Shown here: piece after piece, positions 1 to 6,458 of the stretch
Layout: the number at the start of each line of letters is the position of its first letter
How positions within the stretch are numbered: position 1 is the first letter of the stretch
From: an uncultured Gemmatimonadota bacterium
GTDB lineage: Bacteria; Gemmatimonadota; Gemmatimonadetes; Gemmatimonadales; Gemmatimonadaceae
DNA length: 6,598 nucleotides
Direction: 5' to 3'
Assembly (NCBI GenBank): GCA_946479015.1
Contig: CAMLEQ010000224.1
Coordinates: forward strand, 1-6,598
Position numbers and translations under genes: made by a program
The notes under the pieces: model-generated
The model's input: only the letters and a program-made list of their open reading frames with translations
Told to the model about the DNA's origin: nothing
Database searches by the model: none

Positions 1-773
1 GCTTCCCCACCATCGCGCCGTGCACGCTCCCGTCGAACATCGCGTGCTTCGGCGGGCTGTCACTCCCCGACCACGGGGAGCTCTGGTCCCAGCCCAGCAC
101 CTTCACGCTCGAGACGCGGCCGGAGGGGATGTACGCGGCCACCGGGTGGTTCGGCCGGCGCATGCCCTATCGCTTCGTGCGCGCGATCTTCGTGGGGAGC
201 GACCGCGTGGAGATGCGCTACGCGGTGACGAACGATGGCGCCTCGCCGCTCCCGTTCCTCTGGTCCGCGCACCCGCTCCTCCCGCTCGGCAAGGGGACGC
301 GGCTCGTGCTGCCGGAGGCGGCGCGGGTGCGTGTGTGGTCGCAGCACGGCATCGACCTCGGCGGCACGGGGCGGGAGCTGCGCTGGCCGCGCGTCGCGGT
401 GGCGGGGAAGCTCGTGGACCTCTCGCATCCCGATGCGGTGGCGCGCGCGTACGCGTGCAAGCTGTTCGTGGACGTGCCCGCGAGCGGGGGAGCCATCGCC
501 GTGGAGGAAGATGGCGCGCGCCTGGAGCTCACGCTCGATCCCGCGCAGGTGCCGCACGTCGGGATCTGGCTCAATCGCGGCGGCTGGTCGCCGTTCCGGC
601 GGAAGGGGTCCTACCGCAACCTGGCGCTGGAGCCGTGCATCGGCGCCCCCGACTCGCTCGCCGAGGCGCTCGGTGCCTGGCGCGACGCCGCGTGGCTCGC
701 GCCGGGAGCGACGCGCGAGTGGACGCTCGTGTGGCGCGGCGTGCCCGCCGTGGGGACGCCGGCGACCCTCTGA
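1..773 (+). CDS. Aldose 1-epimerase-like protein (galactose mutarotase fold), 5'-truncated
   Basis: The reading frame is open from base 3 to the TGA at 771-773, giving 256 visible residues; the start lies before the window. GalM-family enzymes interconvert the alpha and beta anomers of free sugars in the cytoplasm with a catalytic His/Glu pair. Visible residues 22-28 read PDHGELW, a typical early GalM-fold motif. The motif SAHPLL (His at visible residue 90, codon 270-272) matches the HP-containing catalytic histidine region. [11 protein letters not shown] (Glu at visible residue 210, codon 630-632) matches the late catalytic glutamate region. Starting at the internal ATG at 129 would discard the PDHGELW motif, so the gene is better read as entering from the left edge. 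The sugar substrate cannot be told; related proteins without proven mutarotase activity share this fold. It is 85 bases upstream of the cox-like operon with no clear terminator between, but a functional link is not shown. Confidence 0.8.
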   Translation, partial: FPTIAPCTLPSNIACFGGLSLPDHGELWSQPSTFTLETRPEGMYAATGWFGRRMPYRFVRAIFVGSDRVEMRYAVTNDGASPLPFLWSAHPLLPLGKGTRLVLPEAARVRVWSQHGIDLGGTGRELRWPRVAVAGKLVDLSHPDAVARAYACKLFVDVPASGGAIAVEEDGARLELTLDPAQVPHVGIWLNRGGWSPFRRKGSYRNLALEPCIGAPDSLAEALGAWRDAAWLAPGATREWTLVWRGVPAVGTPATL

Positions 774-783
774 TCCGCGCCAT

Positions 784-795
784 CGGGGCGCCCCG
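784..795. other. GC palindrome in the epimerase-coxS gap
   Basis: CGGGGCGCCCCG is a perfect 12-base palindrome in the 85-base gap between the epimerase stop and coxS, just before the candidate -35. It has no loop and no T-run, so it is not a standard terminator. It could be a protein-binding site, but palindromes of this length are not rare in DNA this rich in G and C. A second small inverted repeat, GCCG/CGGC at 796-799 and 806-809, overlaps the candidate -35. Confidence 0.25.
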
Positions 796-801
796 GCCGC
801 C

Positions 802-830
802 TTGACGGCTCCCGGCCCGTTCTCCATCGT
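802..830 (+). promoter_or_regulatory. Candidate promoter of the coxSLM-like operon
   Basis: TTGACG at 802-807 matches the sigma-70 -35 consensus at five of six bases. After a 17-base spacer comes CATCGT at 825-830, which matches TATAAT at only three of six. The inferred transcript would start near 837, leaving a short leader that still contains the Shine-Dalgarno at 846-853. The -10 is weak, so sequence alone does not settle it. Support comes from a similar arrangement before coxG (TTGACG, 18 bases, CATGAT), with the same 28-base distance to the ATG. Confidence 0.35.
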
Positions 831-845
831 CTCGACCCCACCCCC

Positions 846-853
846 GGAGAGGG
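846..853 (+). promoter_or_regulatory. Ribosome binding site of coxS
   Basis: GGAGAGGG lies five bases before the ATG at 859. It supports this start over the upstream in-frame codons, which would run back through the gap and into the epimerase gene. Confidence 0.75.
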
Positions 854-858
854 CCGCC

Positions 859-1404
859 ATGACTCGGATTGCGCTCACCGTCAACGGTACGCGGCACGAG
901 CACCAGGTAGAGCCGCGAACGTTGCTCGTTCACCATCTCCGCGACACGCTCGCGCTCACCGGCACGCACGTGGGGTGCGACACCAGCCAGTGCGGCGCGT
1001 GCACGGTCCTCCTCGACGGGCGCCCGGTGAAGTCGTGCACCGTGTTCGCCGTCCAGGCGGACGGCGGCGAGGTCACCACCATCGAGGGGCTCGCGCGCGA
1101 CGGGCGGCTGCACCCGCTGCAGGAGGGGTTCTGGCAGGCGCATGGCCTCCAGTGCGGCTTCTGCACGCCGGGAATGATCATGGCCGCGTACGGACTGCTG
1201 CGCGACACGCCGAATCCCACGGAGGAGGAGATCCGTGCCGGACTCGACGGGAACCTGTGCCGGTGCACCGGCTACCACAACATCGTGAAGGCGGTGCAGC
1301 TCGCGGCGGCCGCCATGGGCGTGCCGGCCGACCGGGCCGCGCTCTCCGGCGGCGGCCAGGACGCCGCCTCCACTTCCTCTCCCGCCACCGCGGCGACGCG
1401 ATAG
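859..1404 (+). CDS. coxS: Molybdenum hydroxylase small subunit, two 2Fe-2S clusters (CoxS/XdhC-type)
   Basis: This 181-residue protein is the iron-sulfur subunit of a xanthine oxidase-family hydroxylase and carries electrons from the Mo centre in the large subunit to the FAD subunit. The N-terminal plant-ferredoxin-type domain (about residues 1-75) has cluster ligands Cys40, Cys45, Cys48 and Cys60. The C-terminal four-helix domain (about 80-155) has Cys99, Cys102, Cys134 and Cys136 in the motifs CGFC and CRC. All eight ligands are present. The ATG at 859 is chosen for the good Shine-Dalgarno and because family homology begins directly there (ALTVNG). There is no signal peptide, so it is cytoplasmic like its family. 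The tail after residue 155, rich in Ser, Ala and Gly, makes it slightly longer than usual and is probably disordered. It is first in an S-L-M operon. The cox symbol reflects family, not proven CO oxidation. Confidence 0.93.
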   Translation: MTRIALTVNGTRHEHQVEPRTLLVHHLRDTLALTGTHVGCDTSQCGACTVLLDGRPVKSCTVFAVQADGGEVTTIEGLARDGRLHPLQEGFWQAHGLQCGFCTPGMIMAAYGLLRDTPNPTEEEIRAGLDGNLCRCTGYHNIVKAVQLAAAAMGVPADRAALSGGGQDAASTSSPATAATR

Positions 1405-1409
1405 GAGGG
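1403..1409 (+). promoter_or_regulatory. Ribosome binding site of coxL overlapping the coxS stop
   Basis: AGGAGGG is a near-perfect Shine-Dalgarno six bases before the ATG at 1416. Its first two bases belong to the TAG stop of coxS, so ribosomes ending coxS would sit on it. This suggests translational coupling and fixes the coxL start. Confidence 0.8.
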
Positions 1410-1415
1410 CGAGCC

Positions 1416-3788
1416 ATGGCCACCACCACCGCAGCTGGCCGCCTCATCGGCAGCAGCGTGAGGCGCCGCGAGGACCCGCGCTTCATCACCGGCAAGGGGC
1501 AGTACACCGACGACATCACGCTGCCCGGCACCACGTACGCGTCGTTCGTGCGCAGCCCGTACGCCCACGCCCGCATCACCGCCATCGATGCCGATGCGGC
1601 GCGCGCGCTTCCCGGCGTGCGCGCCGTGTTCACGGGGAAGGACCTCGCCGATGGCGGCGTGAACGCCATCCCGACCGGCTGGCTCCTCCCCGATCTCCGG
1701 ACCACCGACCGCCGGGCGATCGCCATCGACCGCGCGCGGTACGTGGGGGAGGCGGTGGCGGTGGTGATCGCCGACACGCCGGCCGGCGCCGCGGACGCCG
1801 CGGAGCTGGTGCGGGTGGACTACGAGGAGCTCCCCGTCGTCGCCAGCGCCACGGAGGCGCTGCGCCCCGGCGCCCCGCTGGTGCACGACGACGTCCCCGG
1901 CAATCTGTGCTTCCAGTGGGCGTTGGGCGATGCCGAGCGCACCGATGCCGCGATCCGCGGCGCCGCCACCGTCGTCAGGCACCGGATCGTGAACCAGCGC
2001 CTCATCCCCGTGGCCATCGAGCCGCGCGCATCGCTCGCGAGCCACAACGCGGCCACCGACGAGCTCACGCTCTGGGTCACGTCGCAGAACCCGCACGTGC
2101 ACCGGCTCATCATGGGTGCGTTCGTGCTCGGCATCCCCGAGCACAAGTTCCGCGTCATCTCCCCCGACGTGGGGGGCGGGTTCGGGTCGAAGATCTTCAT
2201 CTATCCGGAAGAGGTCGTCGTCGCCTGGGCCACGCGCCGCATCGGCGCGCCGGTGAAATGGACCGCCGAGCGGCGCGAGAGCTTCATGACCGACGCACAC
2301 GGGCGCGACCACGTGTCCGACGTGGAGATGGCGTTCGATGCGGGCGGGCGCATCGTCGCGCTGCGCGTGAGCACCGTGGCCAACCTCGGCGCGCACCTGT
2401 CGCTGTTCGCGCCCGCGATCCCCACGTACCTGTACGGCACGCTCCTCTCCGGCGTGTACGAGATCCCCGCCATCCACGTGTCGGTGCGGGGGGTGCTCAC
2501 GCACACCACGCCCGTGGACGCGTACCGCGGCGCCGGCCGTCCCGAGGCGTGCTACCTCCTGGAGCGCACCATGGATGTCGCCGCCCGGCGGCTCGGCGCC
2601 GATCCGGCGGAGCTGCGGCGGCGCAACTTCATTCCGCCGGAGCGGTTCCCGTACCAGACGGCGGTGGCGCTCGTGTACGACAGCGGGAACTACGCGCCGG
2701 CGCTCGCGCGCGCGCTCGAGATGGTGGGCTACGACCGCCTGCGCGCCGAGCAGGCGGAGGGGCGGACGCGCGGACGCTACCTCGGCATCGGCATCTCGTG
2801 CTACATCGAAGCGTGCGGGCTCGCCCCGTCGCAGGTGGTGGGATCGCTCGGCGCGCAGGCGGGGCTGTGGGAGAGCGCCACCGTGCGCGTGCACCCCACG
2901 GGGAAGGTCACCGTGTTCACCGGCTCGCACTCGCACGGGCAGGGGCACGAGACCACCTTCGCGCAGCTCGTCGCCGACGAGCTGGGCGTGACGCTGGACG
3001 ACGTCGAGGTCGTCCACGGCGACACCGGACGCGTTCCCTTCGGCATGGGGACGTACGGGAGCCGCAGCGGCGCGGTGGGCGGCACCGCGATCCACATGAG
3101 CCTCGAGAAGATCCGCGAGAAGGGGAAGCGCCTCGCCGCGCACCTGCTCGAGGCGGCGCCGGAGGACATGGAGTTCGCCGGCGGCAAGTTCTTCGTGAAG
3201 GGCTCCCCCGACCGCGCCAGGAGCTTCGCCGAGGTGTCGCTCGCCGCGTACCTGGCGCACAGCATGCCCGCGGGGATGGAGCCGGGGCTCGATGCCACCA
3301 GCTTCTACGACCCCGCCAACTTCACCTTCCCGTTCGGCACCCACATCGCCGTGGTGGAGGTGGACGTGGACACCGGGCGCACCACGGTGCTGCGCTACGT
3401 GGCGGTGGACGACGTGGGGAACGTGATCAACCCGATGATCGTGGAAGGGCAGTTGCACGGCGGCGTGGCGCAGGGGACGGCGCAGGCGCTGTGGGAGGGG
3501 GCGGTGTACGACGAGAGCGGGCAGCTCCTCACCGGGTCGCTCATGGATTACGGCGTCCCCAAGGCGGACATGCTCCCGTCGTACGAGACCGACCGCACCG
3601 TGACGCCGTCGCCGGTGAACCCGCTCGGCATCAAGGGAGCGGGGGAGGCGGGAACCATCGCGTCCACGCCCGCCGTCGCGAACGCCGTGATCGATGCGCT
3701 CGCGCCATTCGGCATCACGCACATCGACATCCCGCTCACGCCGGCCAGGGTGTGGCAGGCCGTGCGCGACGCGAAAGGGAGGAGCTGA
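1416..3788 (+). CDS. coxL: Molybdenum hydroxylase large subunit, form II CoxL-like (Mo-molybdopterin)
   Basis: This 790-residue protein is the catalytic subunit that would bind the molybdopterin cytosine dinucleotide cofactor and hydroxylate or oxidise the substrate. The N-terminal domain (about residues 15-130) opens with a conserved RREDPRF segment. The larger Mo-binding domain follows to about residue 770. Visible motifs are QNPH (Gln224), GGGFGSK (253-259), AYRGAGR (369-375), HGQGHET (Gln509 to Glu512 region), GTYGSRS and GAGEAG, whose Glu744 matches the catalytic glutamate beside Mo. True form I CO dehydrogenases carry AYxCSFR with the Cu-S-Mo cysteine; here that cysteine is absent, so CO oxidation is unlikely or at least unproven. 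Form II relatives act on aldehydes, purines, N-heterocycles and other substrates; I cannot assign one. Length is normal and no key residue looks lost. It is preceded by coxS and followed two bases later by coxM. Confidence 0.93.
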   Translation: MATTTAAGRLIGSSVRRREDPRFITGKGQYTDDITLPGTTYASFVRSPYAHARITAIDADAARALPGVRAVFTGKDLADGGVNAIPTGWLLPDLRTTDRRAIAIDRARYVGEAVAVVIADTPAGAADAAELVRVDYEELPVVASATEALRPGAPLVHDDVPGNLCFQWALGDAERTDAAIRGAATVVRHRIVNQRLIPVAIEPRASLASHNAATDELTLWVTSQNPHVHRLIMGAFVLGIPEHKFRVISPDVGGGFGSKIFIYPEEVVVAWATRRIGAPVKWTAERRESFMTDAHGRDHVSDVEMAFDAGGRIVALRVSTVANLGAHLSLFAPAIPTYLYGTLLSGVYEIPAIHVSVRGVLTHTTPVDAYRGAGRPEACYLLERTMDVAARRLGADPAELRRRNFIPPERFPYQTAVALVYDSGNYAPALARALEMVGYDRLRAEQAEGRTRGRYLGIGISCYIEACGLAPSQVVGSLGAQAGLWESATVRVHPTGKVTVFTGSHSHGQGHETTFAQLVADELGVTLDDVEVVHGDTGRVPFGMGTYGSRSGAVGGTAIHMSLEKIREKGKRLAAHLLEAAPEDMEFAGGKFFVKGSPDRARSFAEVSLAAYLAHSMPAGMEPGLDATSFYDPANFTFPFGTHIAVVEVDVDTGRTTVLRYVAVDDVGNVINPMIVEGQLHGGVAQGTAQALWEGAVYDESGQLLTGSLMDYGVPKADMLPSYETDRTVTPSPVNPLGIKGAGEAGTIASTPAVANAVIDALAPFGITHIDIPLTPARVWQAVRDAKGRS
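3776..3784 (+). promoter_or_regulatory. Ribosome binding site of coxM
   Basis: AGGGAGGAG lies at the end of coxL, six bases before a GTG at 3791. It decides the unusual GTG start: no nearby ATG is in frame, and homology begins at once (YPARFEYHRA). Confidence 0.75.
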
Positions 3789-3790
3789 CC

Positions 3791-4660
3791 GTGTATCCCG
3801 CGCGCTTCGAGTATCATCGCGCCGGCAGCGTCGAGGAGGCGGTCGCGCTGCTCGGACGGTACGAGGACGACGCCAAGCTTCTTGCCGGAGGGCACTCGCT
3901 CATCCCGCTGCTCAAGCTGCGCTTCGCGCAGCCCGGGCACCTCGTCGACATCCGCCGCATCCCGGGGCTGGCGGGAATCGGCGAGGAGGACGGCGCCATC
4001 GTGATCGGCGCCGCGACCACGCACGCGATGCTGCAGCGCTCCGAGCCGCTGCGGCGGCGGCTCCCCATCGTGCCGGAGGCGGCGTCGCAGATCGGCGACG
4101 CGCAGGTGCGGAACATGGGGACCATCGGCGGGAGCCTCGCGCACGCCGATCCGGCGGCCGACCTCCCCGCGGTGATGCTCGCCACCGAAGCGGAGCTCAC
4201 CGCCATCGGTCCTGGCGGCTCGCGCACGATCGCGGCGTCGGACTTCTTCATCGACCTGCTCACCACGGCGCTCACGCCCACCGAGGTGCTCACGCGCATC
4301 CGCATTCCCGTGCCAACGTCCGGGACGGGGAGCGCGTACGAGAAATACCCGCACCCGGCGTCGCGCTACGCGCTGGTCGGCGTCGCCGCGATGCTGACGA
4401 TGTCCGGAGGCACGATCGCGCGTGCGCGCGTCGCCGTGACGGGCGTGGGGACGCATCCCACGCGCGAGCGTGCCGTGGAGGCGGCGCTGGAGGGAGAGCG
4501 CGCCACCGACGCGGTGCTCGCGGCCGCGGCGGCGCGGGCGGTGGAGGGCGTGGATCTCCGCTCCGACGTGCACGGCTCGGCGGAGTGGCGTCGCGCTCTG
4601 GCGATCGCGCACACACGGCGCGCGCTCGCTCGCGCGGTGGCTCGCGCCGGTGATGTGTGA
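3791..4660 (+). CDS. coxM: Molybdenum hydroxylase FAD-binding medium subunit (CoxM-like)
   Basis: This 289-residue flavoprotein takes electrons from the 2Fe-2S subunit onto FAD and passes them to an acceptor. The N-terminal FAD-binding domain (about residues 1-170) has the two hallmark motifs AGGHS (32-36) and TIGGSLAHADPAADLPA (111-127), which hold the FAD diphosphate. The C-terminal flavoprotein domain (about 175-285) includes the conserved KYPHPASRYALVGVAA segment. Length is standard. The start is GTG at 3791, two bases after the coxL stop, with a strong Shine-Dalgarno inside coxL, so translation is probably coupled. The gene order S-L-M differs from the M-S-L order of the Oligotropha carboxidovorans CO dehydrogenase cluster, which fits a form II relative. 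A strong hairpin follows the stop by 29 bases, so this is the last gene of the operon. Confidence 0.93.
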   Translation: MYPARFEYHRAGSVEEAVALLGRYEDDAKLLAGGHSLIPLLKLRFAQPGHLVDIRRIPGLAGIGEEDGAIVIGAATTHAMLQRSEPLRRRLPIVPEAASQIGDAQVRNMGTIGGSLAHADPAADLPAVMLATEAELTAIGPGGSRTIAASDFFIDLLTTALTPTEVLTRIRIPVPTSGTGSAYEKYPHPASRYALVGVAAMLTMSGGTIARARVAVTGVGTHPTRERAVEAALEGERATDAVLAAAAARAVEGVDLRSDVHGSAEWRRALAIAHTRRALARAVARAGDV

Positions 4661-4689
4661 CCTCTAGGAGTTTCCCTAAGTTGGCGCAG

Positions 4690-4721
4690 CACGCCGCCGC
4701 GGAGGGTTTCGCGGCGGCGTG
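4690..4721 (+). terminator. Hairpin terminator after coxM
   Basis: CACGCCGCCGCG (4690-4701) and CGCGGCGGCGTG (4710-4721) form a perfect 12-base stem around the 8-base loop GAGGGTTT. The following bases to 4740 are T-rich (9 of the 15 at 4726-4740) but interrupted. This looks like an intrinsic terminator with an imperfect U-tract. It would separate the cox-like operon from the regulator, although partial read-through is possible because the next gene is on the same strand. Confidence 0.7.
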
Positions 4722-4780
4722 TCGGTTCATATTCTTGTTTCCTACCGAACGATAGCCCCGTCGCCGACGCTGGCGATCCA

Positions 4781-4809
4781 CACCCGATGAACGGGTGGGC
4801 CCACGGGTG
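4781..4809. promoter_or_regulatory. Nested inverted and direct repeats before the regulator gene
   Basis: CACCCG (4781-4786) and CGGGTG (4792-4797) form an inverted repeat with a 5-base centre. GTGGGCCCAC (4795-4804) is a perfect palindrome, and CGGGTG recurs at 4804-4809, exactly 12 bases after its first copy. The cluster ends five bases before the ATG at 4815, where one would expect an operator or a leader hairpin. No clear -35/-10 pair was found in 4722-4814; the only AT-rich patch is 4726-4742. A role in autoregulation is inference. Confidence 0.35.
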
Positions 4810-4814
4810 CTCGG

Positions 4815-5666
4815 ATGATGCATATGGCAGGATCGACGCAACCCGAGAATAGTCTCGAGCAGGTCTCACTGCGGGTCGTCGCGTTCACGGTGACCGACGA
4901 GCTTCGTGCCCGGCTCCGTGGCGTGCTTCCCGAGAACGCCGATGTGCGTCTGTGCCGCACGCTCAGGCAGTTGAGCTCCACGGCGCTCTCGTCGCAGCCA
5001 TCGGTGATCGTACTGGAGCTGGTGGACGGGCAGGGGGAGCGCCTCGCGCCCAGCGTGCGCTGGCTGCGCTCCGCGTTCCCGAGCGTGCCCATCGTGGCAT
5101 GCTGCGCGCTCTCCGGCGCCACCGCGCACGACATCCTCACGCTGGCGAAGGCGGGGGTGACGGATCTCGCGCTCCGCGGCTTCGACGACATCGCGTCCAC
5201 CATCTCGACGGCGATCCGCGGGACGAGCCTCGAGGGGGTGGCGGCGCAGGTGGTGCGCGAGCTCGGGCCGGTGCTGCCGCGGCGGATGCGGCCGATCGTG
5301 GAGTACTGCATCGCGAACGCCCGGGCGGGGCTCACGGTGGATGAGATCGCGGCCGCGCTGGGGATGCCACGCAAGACGCTGGCGCGTCAGCTCGCGCAGG
5401 CGGGGCTCCCCTCGCCCAAGCGACTCATCGCGTGGGGGCGCGTGTTCATGGCGGCGCGGCTCATGGAGGACCACGCGCGCTCCATCGAGCGCATCGCGCT
5501 CGATCTCGACTTCCCCACGCCCTCGGCGTTCCGGAAGCTGCTCCGCCGCCTCACCGGGCTGCGCCCGCTCGACGTGCGGGCGAGCGGCGGGCTGGACTGC
5601 GTGCAGTCGGCGTTCCGCCGTGAGGTGCGCGACGGCCGGAAGAACGCCCGCGAGGTCGCCGCCTGA
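4815..5666 (+). CDS. Transcription regulator: degenerate receiver-like domain fused to AraC-type HTH
   Basis: The protein has 283 residues. Residues 19-135 follow the alternating beta/alpha pattern of a response-regulator receiver, with strands VVAFTV (21-26), VIVLEL (64-69) and PIVACCAL (92-99) and a final LRGFDD (120-125). Phosphorylation residues are missing: no acidic pair after strand 1, Glu68 where the phospho-Asp is expected, and Arg121 where the conserved Lys is expected. Residues 160-254 are an AraC-type DNA-binding domain with two helix-turn-helix units: LTVDEIAAALGMPRKTLARQ, and a second around SIERIALDLDFPTPSAFRKL ending in LTGLRPLDVR. It is therefore probably a DNA-binding regulator not switched by classical phosphorylation. 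The start is uncertain: ATG at 4815, 4818 and 4824 are all in frame and none has a good Shine-Dalgarno. It sits between coxM and the convergent coxG, so control of either is plausible but unproven. The symbol is left blank because the target is unknown. Confidence 0.85.
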   Translation: MMHMAGSTQPENSLEQVSLRVVAFTVTDELRARLRGVLPENADVRLCRTLRQLSSTALSSQPSVIVLELVDGQGERLAPSVRWLRSAFPSVPIVACCALSGATAHDILTLAKAGVTDLALRGFDDIASTISTAIRGTSLEGVAAQVVRELGPVLPRRMRPIVEYCIANARAGLTVDEIAAALGMPRKTLARQLAQAGLPSPKRLIAWGRVFMAARLMEDHARSIERIALDLDFPTPSAFRKLLRRLTGLRPLDVRASGGLDCVQSAFRREVRDGRKNAREVAA

Positions 5667-5680
5667 GCCGTCAGGCGGCG
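5657..5680. terminator. Hairpin at the end of the regulator gene, convergent junction
   Basis: CGCCGCCTGA (5657-5666) and TCAGGCGGCG (5671-5680) form a perfect 10-base stem with the 4-base loop GCCG; the left arm contains the TGA stop of the regulator. There is no T-run on either strand. It lies in the 62-base gap between two convergent genes, where a structure stopping or stabilising both transcripts would make sense. It is followed by an imperfect tandem 10-base repeat, CGCTCGTCAC/CGCTCGTCAG (5681-5700), of unknown meaning. Confidence 0.45.
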
Positions 5681-5728
5681 CGCTCGTCACCGCTCGTCAG
5701 GCAAGCCAGCGCGTTCGTCGCGCCTGCG

Positions 5729-6430
5729 TCACCCGCGCGCGCGTCTCCGGAACAGCGCCAGCAGCCGCTCCCAGAGGGCGTGCAGCAGCAGCGGGATCAC
5801 CCGCACCGGCCGCGCGACATGCGCGGCGGGTGCGAGGGGCGCGGCGGGCGCATCGGAGCCGAGGAGAGGCGGCGCGGCGCTGCCGGCCGCAGATAGGGAT
5901 GGCGGAGGCGGACCGCCGCCTTCGGCGGTCGTGGGGGGAGCGGTCGCGAGCGGCGCGGCCGGCTGCCCCTCCGCCGGCTGCGCGAAGCGGGCCCGCACGC
6001 ACGCCGTGAACTGCCCGAACAATTGCTTGTTCACGGTGTCGATCATCCCGCGCCCGAACTGCACGATCCGCCCGGCGATCTCGAGCTGCGCCTCCACGCG
6101 CACCTCCGATCCCCCATCCCCCCGCGGTGCGACGGTGCTGGTCATCGTCATCTTCGCCGAGCCGGCGCCGCCGCTCTCGCGCCCCTCGGCCGTCAAGCGC
6201 ACGCGGCGTGCGTCCTCGTCCACCTCGTCCAGCCGTGCCGTGCCGGCGTACGCCGCCACCACCGGCCCCACCTTCACCTTCACCCGCCCGGCGAAGGTCC
6301 GGTCGTCGCGTGCCTCGGTGAGCTCCGCCCCAGGGAGACATTCCACCACCTGGCGCGGGTCGATGAGATAGCGCCACACCCGGTCCGGCGGCGCCTGAAC
6401 GGTGAACGTCTCCTCGATCCGGAACGCCAT
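5729..6430 (-). CDS. coxG: CoxG-like SRPBCC protein with C-terminal membrane-anchor helix
   Basis: This 233-residue protein on the minus strand starts with ATG at 6430-6428. Residues 1-150 form the SRPBCC/CoxG domain, with the family signature VVECLPGAEL (28-37), the GRVKVKVGPV strand (48-57), and a long C-terminal helix around GRGMIDTVNKQLFGQF (126-141). Residues 152-208 are a Pro/Ala/Gly-rich, probably disordered linker. Residues 211-227 (VIPLLLHALWERLLALF) form a hydrophobic or amphipathic helix followed by a basic tail. CoxG proteins tether molybdenum hydroxylases to the membrane and have been linked to quinone delivery; the anchor fits that role. An upstream ATG at 6463 is also in frame but has no Shine-Dalgarno, whereas 6430 has GAGGAG seven bases ahead, so 6430 is preferred. 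The gene faces the coxSLM operon across the regulator rather than lying inside the operon. Confidence 0.87.
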   Translation of the reverse strand: MAFRIEETFTVQAPPDRVWRYLIDPRQVVECLPGAELTEARDDRTFAGRVKVKVGPVVAAYAGTARLDEVDEDARRVRLTAEGRESGGAGSAKMTMTSTVAPRGDGGSEVRVEAQLEIAGRIVQFGRGMIDTVNKQLFGQFTACVRARFAQPAEGQPAAPLATAPPTTAEGGGPPPPSLSAAGSAAPPLLGSDAPAAPLAPAAHVARPVRVIPLLLHALWERLLALFRRRARG

Positions 6431-6437
6431 GCGATCG

Positions 6438-6443
6438 CTCCTC
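6438..6443 (-). promoter_or_regulatory. Ribosome binding site deciding the coxG start
   Basis: On the minus strand GAGGAG lies seven bases before the ATG at 6430. The alternative in-frame ATG at 6463 has no purine-rich motif, so the shorter protein beginning MAFRIEE is favoured. Confidence 0.75.
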
Positions 6444-6458
6444 GCCGGGGTCGGCGGC

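Noticed and set aside
1272..3722. Very long minus-strand open frame (816 codons) opposite coxL
   Set aside because: It mirrors the coding pattern of coxL in GC-rich DNA. The translation is rich in His, Arg and Ala with no recognisable domain, while the plus strand has full family motifs.
1907..3790. Upstream extension of the coxM frame through coxL
   Set aside because: It is a shadow frame of coxL, rich in Arg and Ala. CoxM homology begins exactly at the GTG at 3791, which has a strong Shine-Dalgarno.
5681..5700. Tandem CGCTCGTCAC/CGCTCGTCAG as a possible CRISPR or attachment repeat
   Set aside because: There are only two 10-base copies without spacers, mobile genes or a tRNA nearby. It may be a small slippage duplication.
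6004..6036. Inverted repeat CCGTGAAC/GTTCACGG with inner GAACAA/TTGTTC inside coxG
   Set aside because: It lies in the codons of the conserved helix (DTVNKQLFGQF). The lower GC there is explained by the amino acids, so a regulatory role is not supported.
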